A stretch of DNA of 10,468 nt. Origin: Tannerella sp. GTDB taxonomy: Bacteria; Bacteroidota; Bacteroidia; Bacteroidales; Tannerellaceae. The translations under genes were made by a program, and so were the position numbers. Each line of letters opens with the position of its first letter. Positions within the stretch are counted from its first letter, which is position 1. The stretch is taken from positions 1 through 10,468 of the forward strand of contig JAITPL010000004.1 of assembly GCA_031289445.1 (NCBI GenBank), read 5' to 3'. Under the pieces are notes generated by a model. The model did not search any database, was not told the origin of the DNA, and saw only the letters and a list, made by a program, of their open reading frames with translations. Positions 1 to 5,438 of this stretch are shown one piece after another.

Positions 1-662
1 GCCGCTGTTTCGGTGCGCAGACGGCTACCGCCAAGCGAAACAGGCTGAAATCCCTTTGCAATAGCGCCATCTATCTCATCTCTGCTGAAATCTCCTTCAG
101 GGCCAATCAGAATCAGCGCATTAGCTCCTGTTTCGTAAACGTCGCCCATCAAACGCCTGTCGTCGCCCGCGCAATGCGCAATCATCCTGCAAGCGGCGGT
201 TGAGTGATTGATTACGTCATTGAAACCGGTCATTTCGATTATCTGAGGCAAGACTGTCTTTTGAGACTGCTTCATGGCGCTAACAGCCACTTTCACAAGG
301 CGTTCCAGTTTTATTTCACGTCTTTCGGATTGTTTGCACCTCACAAAACGGATTCTGTTTATGCCCACTTCCGTAGCTTTTTCGACAAACCATTCCATCC
401 GGTCAATACTTTTTGTCGGCGCGACGGCTATTTCAATTTCATAATTCCAATCCGGCTTGCGGACCGTGCGTTCTATTATCTGCAAACGGCAACGCTTGGG
501 ATTGGCGTCCTCCAAAATAGCCGTAAATAGATTCCCCAGACCGTCCGTTACGCTTATCCTGTCGCCTTGCTTCTGCCTCAGAACACTGACGCAATGGCGG
601 GATTCGTCAACCGGCAAAATCGGGTTTACAGCTATTTCAGGAACGTAAAATATCTGCTCCAT
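1..662 (-). CDS. rsmE: 16S rRNA (uracil-1498-N3)-methyltransferase RsmE, 3' end cut by window edge
   Basis: SAM-dependent SPOUT-class methyltransferase that methylates U1498 of 16S rRNA in the assembled 30S subunit. I translated this frame by hand; 220 residues are visible before it leaves the window. It starts MEQIFYVPEIA, the short N-terminal PUA-like part with a conserved SRHCVSVLR segment near residues 21-29. The middle has APTKSIDRMEWFVEKATEVG, typical of the family. The SPOUT signature follows: LILIGPEGDFS near residues 186-196, then VSLGGSRLRTETA at the visible end, which form the knotted cofactor site. The family is usually about 235-250 residues, so only some 15-30 are missing. An AAGGAG sequence 12-17 nt before the ATG supports this start. 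It begins 6 bp after the DUF151 stop, so the two are probably cotranscribed. Confidence 0.95.
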   Translation of the reverse strand, partial: MEQIFYVPEIAVNPILPVDESRHCVSVLRQKQGDRISVTDGLGNLFTAILEDANPKRCRLQIIERTVRKPDWNYEIEIAVAPTKSIDRMEWFVEKATEVGINRIRFVRCKQSERREIKLERLVKVAVSAMKQSQKTVLPQIIEMTGFNDVINHSTAACRMIAHCAGDDRRLMGDVYETGANALILIGPEGDFSRDEIDGAIAKGFQPVSLGGSRLRTETA

Positions 663-668
663 AACTAC

Positions 669-1289
669 TTATTTCTCCTTGTTTTTTCGCTCAAGCAGCT
701 CGTCCCTGTAAATCTTGGCAAGCTCATAATCCTCGCGTGCAACAGCTTTTCCCATACGGTCTTCCAAATCGGCTTCAGGCAAAGCGACAATCTGTTTTTT
801 CAGCTTTTCAACATCGCCTATATCGTCAACCGAAACCTCGTCATAGACCTCTTCCGATTCGTCTCGCCGACTGATTTCATCAATCACAACACCGCACTCC
901 TTCATTATTGATTCGGTTGTATAAATGGCGCATTCAGCCCTCAACGCAAGGGCAATGGCGTCGGAAGTACGCGAATCAAGGTGAATGAACTGCGTTCCGT
1001 CGGTCATCACTATCTCCGAGAAAAAAACGCTGTCCTCGAACTTGTATATGAACACTTCGGTTATCGTCATGCCGGTTGACTTGATTAAGGCTATTACCAA
1101 ATCGTGCGTAAGCGGTCTCGGCGGCTTTATTCCTTCGATGGCAATGGCTATGGATTGCGCCTCGAAGGTGCCTACAATGACAGGCAACCGCCTCATGCCC
1201 TCCTCGGCTAAAACAAGAGCATAAGCCCCTGATTGTATCTGACTGTTTGTCAGCCCCATAACCCTAAGTTTAACTTTCTCTTCTTCCAT
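669..1289 (-). CDS. bifunctional nuclease family (DUF151) protein with C-terminal UVR motif
   Basis: A 206-residue protein. Residues 1 to about 135 match the DUF151/BFN fold: VKLRVMGLTNSQIQSGAYAL, then LPVIVGTFEAQSIAIAIEG and PRPLTHDL, and later LDSRTSDAIALALR. Members of this family have been reported to have DNase and RNase activity, but that is family knowledge and not visible here. After an acidic linker (about 143-160), residues near 175-199 (LEDRMGKAVAREDYELAKIYRDEL) fit the UVR motif seen in UvrB/UvrC and Clp adaptor-like proteins, usually a helical hairpin for protein contact. The DUF151-UVR arrangement is common in Bacteroidota. It sits 4 bp after the DUF5106 gene and 6 bp before rsmE, which implies one transcript. 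The precise cellular role is unknown. Confidence 0.88.
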   Translation of the reverse strand: MEEEKVKLRVMGLTNSQIQSGAYALVLAEEGMRRLPVIVGTFEAQSIAIAIEGIKPPRPLTHDLVIALIKSTGMTITEVFIYKFEDSVFFSEIVMTDGTQFIHLDSRTSDAIALALRAECAIYTTESIMKECGVVIDEISRRDESEEVYDEVSVDDIGDVEKLKKQIVALPEADLEDRMGKAVAREDYELAKIYRDELLERKNKEK

Positions 1290-1293
1290 ATAT

Positions 1294-2211
1294 TCAGATT
1301 TTTTTCAAGTACTCTTCTATTTTTTCGATTGTAGTGTCTTTCAGCAACACTTTTTTGTCCTTACCCAGGAGATAAATCGTCGGGTAATGCTTGACGTCGT
1401 ACAGTTGCTCAGTCTCGATTCGCTGCTCCGCATCGCGAGCGTATATCCACGAGTTGAGCACATCGGAAGCATGATGTTTCCAGACATCTACGTCTTCGCC
1501 GGTATAGACGGCAATAATTTTCAACTTGCCTTGCGCAATCCCGTCATTAATAAGGGCGGAGAAAATCAGCCGTTTGGTCAAGGCGGCACAATCCTCACAT
1601 TCAGGGTCCTTGAAAAACAGCAGGGTATAGTCGGTTGCAATCCCATGCAAATCGCCGGTCTCTCCGTTCGGCAAAGTGTAAGCGAAATCGACGGCAACAG
1701 TCCCCAAGCGATTTTTCAGCACATTCTCAAGCAGGAATTTAGGACGTATCTTTTCGACCTCTTCCAAAGCGGTCGATTTGAGGGCATACTGCATGAAAGG
1801 GATAAACTTCTCCTCGTCCGCGACAGCCGAAGCAGGCATGTAGAGATACTTTTCGCTTAAATCAACAATGAAACGAAAAGCGTCCGGCGCTGCCTCGGAT
1901 TTTGCGAGCAGGTTATCAATCGACTTCGTTTGCTCTTCGCCGGGCAAGAGGCTCAGCACCTCCGCAAAATCGACAAACAAACGCTCCAGCAGATCGTCTT
2001 TCTTCAGAAAATCAATGTCGCTCAGGTCAATTTTGTCCCAGAAATGCGAGGCCAGATACCGGGCGCGTTGATGCGGCCCGGTCAGATTCGACGGTATCTC
2101 AGGCATGAGTTGCAGTATGGCGGGGTCAGGCTGCTGCTGCGCCTGCGCCGACATAGCCGTAATCATTACCGCTACCAAAAATACAATGCACTTATTATCA
2201 ATCAGTTTCAT
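1294..2211 (-). CDS. exported thioredoxin-like protein, DUF5106 type
   Basis: A 305-residue protein from the chosen start. The N-terminus, MKLIDNKCIVFLVAVMITAMSAQA, is a Sec signal peptide with an AQA cleavage site near residue 24; there is no convincing lipobox, so a periplasmic location is inferred. The middle (about 45-165) is the helical DUF5106-like region. The C-terminal part is a thioredoxin fold: VAVDFAYTLPNG, then LLFFKDPECEDC with a CxxC pair (C205, C208), and HYPTIYLL with the usual cis-proline (P277). This suggests a redox or disulfide role; the substrate is unknown. An in-frame ATG lies at 2217 and a longer frame opens at 2280. I chose 2211 because its context, TATGCGTATGAAA, matches the thrA start (TATACGTATGAAA). 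It is the first gene of the cluster with the DUF151 nuclease and rsmE. Confidence 0.82.
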   Translation of the reverse strand: MKLIDNKCIVFLVAVMITAMSAQAQQQPDPAILQLMPEIPSNLTGPHQRARYLASHFWDKIDLSDIDFLKKDDLLERLFVDFAEVLSLLPGEEQTKSIDNLLAKSEAAPDAFRFIVDLSEKYLYMPASAVADEEKFIPFMQYALKSTALEEVEKIRPKFLLENVLKNRLGTVAVDFAYTLPNGETGDLHGIATDYTLLFFKDPECEDCAALTKRLIFSALINDGIAQGKLKIIAVYTGEDVDVWKHHASDVLNSWIYARDAEQRIETEQLYDVKHYPTIYLLGKDKKVLLKDTTIEKIEEYLKKI

Positions 2212-2234
2212 ACGCATATATCTTAATTTATCTA

Positions 2235-2300
2235 TTAAAAGTCGGATGGAATCAGCGTTATCTTCATGCTCTTGAGGCAAGTTTTACATGCGGATTTCAT
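2235..2300 (-). promoter_or_regulatory. 5' leader element copy A with a 21-codon reading frame
   Basis: The untranslated leader of the DUF5106 gene holds a 39-bp block (2262-2300) that recurs, with small changes, ahead of thrA (9404-9444). The shared core read on the minus strand is CTCAAGAGCATGAAG, identical over 15 nt, preceded by AAAACTTG. The element opens with an ATG 24 nt below the TATCTTTG box. From that ATG a 21-residue frame runs (MKSACKTC, then LKSMK, ending at TAA 2237-2235), 23 nt before the gene start. A small CTTG/CAAG inverted repeat is present. Whether the peptide is made is unknown; it has no clear ribosome site. Role as a regulatory leader is inferred from its repetition in the same position before two unrelated genes. 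Confidence 0.5.
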
Positions 2301-2324
2301 ACCGTTTTATCTCTTATTGAGCCA

Positions 2325-2332
2325 CAAAGATA
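2325..2332 (-). promoter_or_regulatory. promoter -7 box of the DUF5106 cluster
   Basis: On the minus strand the sequence reads TATCTTTG, an exact match to the Bacteroidota -7 consensus TAnnTTTG. Directly upstream is a run of T residues. I see no good TTTG -33 element at the normal 19-21 bp spacing, so the call rests on the -7 box, the intergenic position, and the identical box in the matching position before thrA. Confidence 0.55.
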
Positions 2333-2350
2333 AAAAAAAATCGCAAAAAA

Positions 2351-2382
2351 TTTGGTAGATTGAAAAAAAACCTCTACTTTTG
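2351..2382 (+). promoter_or_regulatory. Bacteroidota-type promoter for the SPFH gene
   Basis: TTTG at 2351-2354 and TACTTTTG at 2375-2382 are separated by 20 bp, a near-ideal match to the TTTG/N19-21/TAnnTTTG promoter used by the primary sigma factor of Bacteroidota. Transcription would begin near 2388-2390, leaving an AT-rich leader of about 30 nt before the ATG at 2420. It points away from the promoter of the DUF5106 cluster, so the two units share one intergenic region. Confidence 0.75.
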
Positions 2383-2419
2383 TGCCATCATTTTGATATC
2401 ATTTTATAATTAAATTAGT

Positions 2420-3373
2420 ATGAATACAAACGAAAGAATCTTTTCAGGAGTCAAGTGTAACGGTATTCCTGTCTTAGTAGGCAATATTGCCTTCTGCATT
2501 GCACTCATCCTGCTTTTTGCAGTGGTTGTAAACAGTATCATCTCCGAGAACGAAGCGCTGGGAGTGGCTCTCCTTATCCTCTTCTTCGTGCTGCTTATCG
2601 TCAACTGCATCTTTTGGGCAGGCTTCGTAAGGATAGAGCCAAACGAGGCTATCGTTCTGCTGTTCTTCGGCAAGTATCGAGGTACAATCAAGGACGACGG
2701 CTACTTCTGGGTGCATCCCTTCTTAACCAAGAAGCATCTCACGCTAAGGGCACGCAATCTCGACGTCGAGCCTATCAAGGTCAATGACAAGCAAGGTAAC
2801 CCGATAATGATTGGGCAGGTGCTTGTATGGCGGGTTGTGGACACTTACAAGGCTTCGTTCGACATCGACGACCACCAGTCGGACGTGAAGATTGACAATG
2901 TTGGAGGCAAGATGCGGGTTTACGAGAACTTCGTCAAGGTGCAGAGCGATGCTGCATTGCGCTCCGTTGCAGGGCTGTATGCCTACGATAGCTCTGATAA
3001 CGAGGACGAGAAATTGAGCCTTCGCTCCGGCGGCGAAGAGATAAACGACTTCCTCGAAAAACAGCTGAATGAACGGCTGTCGATAGCCGGTATAGAGGTG
3101 ATGGAAGCACGGGTTAACTATCTCGCTTATGCGCCCGAAATAGCCGCTGTGATGCTGCGTCGTCAACAGGCCGATGCTATCATAAGCGCACGCGAGAAGA
3201 TAGTCGATGGAGCGGTCGGTATGGTGAAACACGCTCTCGCCAAACTGTCCGAAGAGCAAATTATCGAACTCGACGACGAGAGGAAAGCCGCAATGGTGTC
3301 AAACCTCCTGGTAGTGCTCTGCAGCGACGAACACGCACAACCGGTAATCAACGCGGGAACGCTGTATAATTGA
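2420..3373 (+). CDS. SPFH (stomatin/prohibitin/flotillin) domain membrane protein
   Basis: A 317-residue protein. Two hydrophobic segments lie at about residues 16-40 and 46-68, followed by an SPFH/band 7 domain from about 70 to 290. Typical SPFH features are RIEPNEAIVLLFFGKYRGT near 71-89, VNDKQGNPIMIGQVLVWRVVD near 121-141, and the helical stretch with AYAPEIAAVMLRRQQADAIISAREKIVDGA. The end, VLCSDEHAQPVINAGTLYN, is the usual tail of the Bacteroidota members. Such proteins oligomerise at membranes and are thought to organise microdomains or control membrane proteases; the specific function of this branch is not established. There is no Shine-Dalgarno sequence, as usual in the phylum. It is the first gene of a probable unit with the PH-like and ribbon-helix-helix genes, although a repeat-filled spacer intervenes. 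Confidence 0.92.
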   Translation: MNTNERIFSGVKCNGIPVLVGNIAFCIALILLFAVVVNSIISENEALGVALLILFFVLLIVNCIFWAGFVRIEPNEAIVLLFFGKYRGTIKDDGYFWVHPFLTKKHLTLRARNLDVEPIKVNDKQGNPIMIGQVLVWRVVDTYKASFDIDDHQSDVKIDNVGGKMRVYENFVKVQSDAALRSVAGLYAYDSSDNEDEKLSLRSGGEEINDFLEKQLNERLSIAGIEVMEARVNYLAYAPEIAAVMLRRQQADAIISAREKIVDGAVGMVKHALAKLSEEQIIELDDERKAAMVSNLLVVLCSDEHAQPVINAGTLYN

Positions 3374-3400
3374 TAATTGACAATTGACAATTGATAATGT

Positions 3401-3419
3401 AGGGGCTGGGCTTGCCCCT
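3401..3419. repeat. AGGGGC/GCCCCT palindrome
   Basis: A 6-bp inverted repeat, AGGGGC at 3401-3406 and GCCCCT at 3414-3419, with a 7-nt loop. It follows a short run of TTGATAATTGACAATTGACA type tandem units at 3370-3398. GC-rich palindromes of this look (the GGGGC...GCCCC kind) are commonly dispersed between genes in many bacterial genomes. It could also act as a weak hairpin behind the SPFH gene, but no T-run follows it. Confidence 0.5.
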
Positions 3420-3437
3420 GCCCAATTGAAAATGGAG

Positions 3438-3457
3438 ATTGCTTCGTGCTTCGCAAT
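3438..3457. repeat. ATTGC/GCAAT palindrome of a dispersed repeat type
   Basis: ATTGC at 3438-3442 and GCAAT at 3453-3457 bracket TTCGTGCTTC, giving a small hairpin followed by GACGG. The surrounding text resembles a widespread intergenic repeat of the form ATTGCTTCGnnCTTCGCAATGACG. It sits alone among other palindromes in the spacer between the SPFH gene and the PH-like gene. Confidence 0.45.
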
Positions 3458-3479
3458 GACGGAGGAATTAATACGTCGC

Positions 3480-3510
3480 ATCCCCGGTAGGGGATACATA
3501 TCAATAGAAC
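3480..3510 (-). repeat. TTCTATTGATATG dispersed repeat, copy 1, with hairpin
   Basis: Read on the minus strand, the 13-mer TTCTATTGATATG (3510-3498) is followed by a palindrome, ATCCCC-4-GGGGAT (3480-3495). The same 13-mer recurs exactly at 3615, 3663 and 6831, and each time leads into a small GC-rich hairpin or half-hairpin with a CCTAACGG-like centre. This looks like a short dispersed repeat family of the REP kind. Confidence 0.65.
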
Positions 3511-3531
3511 ACGGTATCATCCACTCCTTTT

Positions 3532-3593
3532 TCCCCATCGGGGATTCACGTTCAAATAATCCGGTTTGTTTTTCTGTGAATCTCCTACGGAGA
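3532..3593. repeat. paired small palindromes of the same repeat family
   Basis: TCCCCATCGGGGA (3532-3544) and TCTCCTACGGAGA (3581-3593) are each perfect 5-bp stems with 3-nt loops. Between them ATTCAC and GTGAAT form an outer inverted repeat, so the whole block could fold as a compound cruciform. The short YCC-TAnC-GGR cores resemble those beside the 13-mer copies, which suggests one repeat family with variable stems. Confidence 0.55.
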
Positions 3594-3614
3594 AAAACGT
3601 AGAGACATGTTTTT

Positions 3615-3643
3615 TTCTATTGATATGCAAGTCCTAACGGACT
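3615..3643 (+). repeat. TTCTATTGATATG dispersed repeat, copy 2, with hairpin
   Basis: Exact 13-mer at 3615-3627, followed after two bases by the palindrome AGTCC-TAAC-GGACT (3630-3643). The hairpin stem differs from that of copy 1 but keeps the same size and loop length, as expected if the fold and not the stem sequence is conserved. Confidence 0.65.
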
Positions 3644-3662
3644 ACCAATGACGCAATCAAAG

Positions 3663-3675
3663 TTCTATTGATATG
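3663..3675 (+). repeat. TTCTATTGATATG dispersed repeat, copy 3
   Basis: Exact 13-mer, followed by AATCCGGTCGACGCAATC, which lacks a complete hairpin, so this copy may be decayed. GACGCAATCA also appears after copy 2 (near 3650), suggesting a short shared 3' part. Confidence 0.6.
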
Positions 3676-3785
3676 AATCCGGTCGACGCAATCATTTTCA
3701 GCGTCATTTCCCCTTGTTTAAATTTTTTATGGGGACTCGTAATGACGGAAGGCTTTGACATTTTGCGAGTTATGAAGCAATCTCA

Positions 3786-3827
3786 TAGTTTCTATTTTCT
3801 AACTTCTATTTTCTAACTTCTAACTTT
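3786..3827 (+). repeat. TTCTAAC/TTCTATT heptamer tract ahead of the PH-like gene
   Basis: A pyrimidine-rich run of 7-bp units (TTCTAAC, TTCTATT, TTCTAAC, TTCTAAC) ends a few bases before the ATG at 3833. Similar tracts lie at 6872-6920 and, inverted, just before trpA (5233-5249). I see no promoter box or ribosome site within it. Confidence 0.55.
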
Positions 3828-3832
3828 ATTTT

Positions 3833-4318
3833 ATGATTGAGTTTTATGAGAAGCAGCGGATGCCGTGGGTATTCAGTTTGCTACCTGCATCATCGCTGAT
3901 ATTTTGCACAGCAACATACATGAAGACAGGCCTTACTGATATTTGGGCTTTTCTAATTTTGATATTAGCACATTTGGCAGTGATAGCCTTACTTGTCTTT
4001 ATAAGTATGGAAACAATAGTCAATGACGAAGGGGTCTATGTGAAGATGCTCCCCTTCCAATGGAAACATAAGTTGTTTGCCTGGGAGACGATTTCAGAGG
4101 CCTACGTCCGTCAGTACAAACCTTTATTTGAATATGGCGGTTGGGGGATGAAGTTCCAGATCAAAGCGCTTATCAACAGGGGAGCAAACATTTCTTTTTC
4201 ACTGTCGGGTAATATGGGCTTGCAACTTGTGCTCAACAACGGAGCAAGGATATTGATTGGCACACATCAACCTAACGAGTTGACGGCAATATTAACCGCA
4301 CTAAACAAGACGAAATGA
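3833..4318 (+). CDS. two-helix membrane protein with PH-like C-terminal domain
   Basis: A 161-residue protein of unknown function. Hydrophobic segments lie at about residues 14-31 and 36-58, with a short polar hairpin between them. From about residue 59 a soluble beta-rich region follows: TIVNDEGVYVKMLPFQWKHKLFAWETISEAYV, then YGGWGMKF, and SGNMGLQLVLNNGARILIGTHQPNELTAIL. The W-x-x-I motif, the GGWG turn and the closing IGTHQPNELxxIL strand-helix are what bacterial PH-like membrane proteins show, so the domain probably sits on the cytoplasmic side. I recall similar proteins beside SPFH and ribbon-helix-helix genes in Bacteroidota; a search is needed to confirm. Its stop overlaps the start of the next gene by ATGA, implying translational coupling. 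Confidence 0.8.
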   Translation: MIEFYEKQRMPWVFSLLPASSLIFCTATYMKTGLTDIWAFLILILAHLAVIALLVFISMETIVNDEGVYVKMLPFQWKHKLFAWETISEAYVRQYKPLFEYGGWGMKFQIKALINRGANISFSLSGNMGLQLVLNNGARILIGTHQPNELTAILTALNKTK

Positions 4319-4479
4319 CTGAAAAAAGCAGTAAAACAAAGAGTTTTGTGCTACGCATCGACACCAAGACAATGGATGCGATTGAGAAGTGGGCTGCCGA
4401 CGAGTTCCGCAGCATCAACGGACAGATACTCTATATCCTCGACCAAGCTCTAAAAAAGAGAGGTCGAAAGCCCCGCTAA
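4315..4479 (+). CDS. small Arc/CopG-type ribbon-helix-helix protein
   Basis: A 54-residue protein that I translated by hand. It starts MTEKSSKTKSFVLRID, where SFVLRID (10-16) is the DNA-contacting beta strand. Helix A follows at about 17-30 (TKTMDAIEKWAADE), then a turn, then helix B at about 34-47 (NGQILYILDQALKK), ending in a basic tail GRKPR. This is the Arc/MetJ/CopG fold, normally a dimeric DNA binder. The start overlaps the preceding stop by ATGA. Its last 30 bp overlap the 3' end of trpA on the other strand. Possible target: its own operon, by analogy with other such regulators; nothing in the sequence proves this. Confidence 0.85.
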   Translation: MTEKSSKTKSFVLRIDTKTMDAIEKWAADEFRSINGQILYILDQALKKRGRKPR

Positions 4480-5232
4480 CAGCTGCTTGATTGCCGCTTC
4501 GGGCGAAGGGTTTTCGCCTTGAAGTGTTACAAACTTGCTGCCGATAATGGCGCCCGAAGCGTTGTCGCAGGCGACGCGAAGGGTGTCTCTATTGCTGATG
4601 CCGAAGCCTACCATACGCGGATTGCGTAACGACATGGCGTTGATGCGGCGAAAATAAGCCTGCTTCTGCTCGTCGAACGACTGCTGCGCTCCGGTTGTAG
4701 CTGCCGACGATACCATATAGATAAAACCGTCGGTATGCTCGTCAATAAAGCGTATTCGCTTATCGGAGGTCTCAGGGGTGATAAGCATTATCACCTTCAC
4801 GCCGTAACGCTCGGCAATTGGCTTGAAATCATTGAGATAATCGTCGAAGGGCAGGTCGGGAATTATGCAGCCGTCAATACCGCAGTCGCGACACGAACGA
4901 CAGAAATTCTCAAAGCCGTACTGCATCACAGGGTTAAGATAACCCATTAACAGCAAGGGTATTACAACATCGCTACGGATGTCTTTCAGCTGGTCGAAAA
5001 GCAGAGCGAGCGACATGCCGTTGCGAAGCGCCTGCGTCGCCGCATTCTGTATCACAACACCGTCGGCCATAGGGTCGCTGAAAGGGATGCCTATCTCTAT
5101 CATATTGACGCCGTTATGCTCTAATGCGCGTATGACCTCCGCAGTGCTATCCACCTTGGGATAACCGGCGCAAAAATATATCGAAAGAATATCTTTCTTC
5201 TTTGTCTCAAATAGTTGTGTTATACGATTCAT
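4450..5232 (-). CDS. trpA: tryptophan synthase alpha chain
   Basis: A 260-residue TIM-barrel enzyme that cleaves indole-3-glycerol phosphate to indole and glyceraldehyde-3-phosphate, passing indole to TrpB. Both catalytic acids are present: E46 in MIEIGIPFSDP (Glu49 of the Salmonella enzyme) and D57 in SDPMADGVVIQNA (Asp60). The phosphate-binding part is seen in VSSAATTGA and GFGISNRDT, and later GAIIGSKFV. Length is normal for the family (about 250-270). It lies behind thrC on the same strand after a 206-bp repeat-filled spacer, without trpB or any other trp gene in the window. I see no clear promoter of its own. It ends convergently within the ribbon-helix-helix gene. Confidence 0.96.
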   Translation of the reverse strand: MNRITQLFETKKKDILSIYFCAGYPKVDSTAEVIRALEHNGVNMIEIGIPFSDPMADGVVIQNAATQALRNGMSLALLFDQLKDIRSDVVIPLLLMGYLNPVMQYGFENFCRSCRDCGIDGCIIPDLPFDDYLNDFKPIAERYGVKVIMLITPETSDKRIRFIDEHTDGFIYMVSSAATTGAQQSFDEQKQAYFRRINAMSLRNPRMVGFGISNRDTLRVACDNASGAIIGSKFVTLQGENPSPEAAIKQLLAGLSTSLF

Positions 5233-5248
5233 ATATAAAGTTAGAAGT

Positions 5249-5298
<50 letters not shown>

Positions 5299-5310
5299 AG
5301 AGAACAACTA

Positions 5311-5436
5311 TTAATTCTGTTAATTTTGCAAATTTTGTTAATTCTGTTAATCATTTTAATTTTGTGAATTCTGTAAATAATCTTAATCATCTTAATCTTG
5401 TCAATCATCTTAATCATTTTAATCCTGTTCATCATT
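5311..5436. repeat. fourteen tandem 9-bp degenerate repeats (TTAATYNTG)
   Basis: An unbroken run of 14 units of exactly 9 bp: TTAATTCTG, TTAATTTTG, CAAATTTTG, TTAATTCTG, TTAATCATT and so on to TTCATCATT at 5428-5436. Positions 3-5 (AAT) are nearly fixed; only the last unit differs there. The remaining positions vary between T, C, A and G. It begins 12 bp past the heptamer array and stops 2 bp before the thrC stop codon. Because the period is a multiple of three it leaves frames open on both strands, but the translated products are low-complexity and I do not call a gene. Confidence 0.85.
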
Positions 5437-5438
5437 TT

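Noticed and set aside
2212..2280. Upstream starts of the DUF5106 gene at 2280 and 2217
   Set aside because: The long form would bury the signal peptide behind a charged stretch and overlap the leader element; 2211 matches the thrA start context.
2744..3259. 171-codon minus-strand frame
   Set aside because: Antisense to the SPFH domain, with no family features; a codon-usage shadow.
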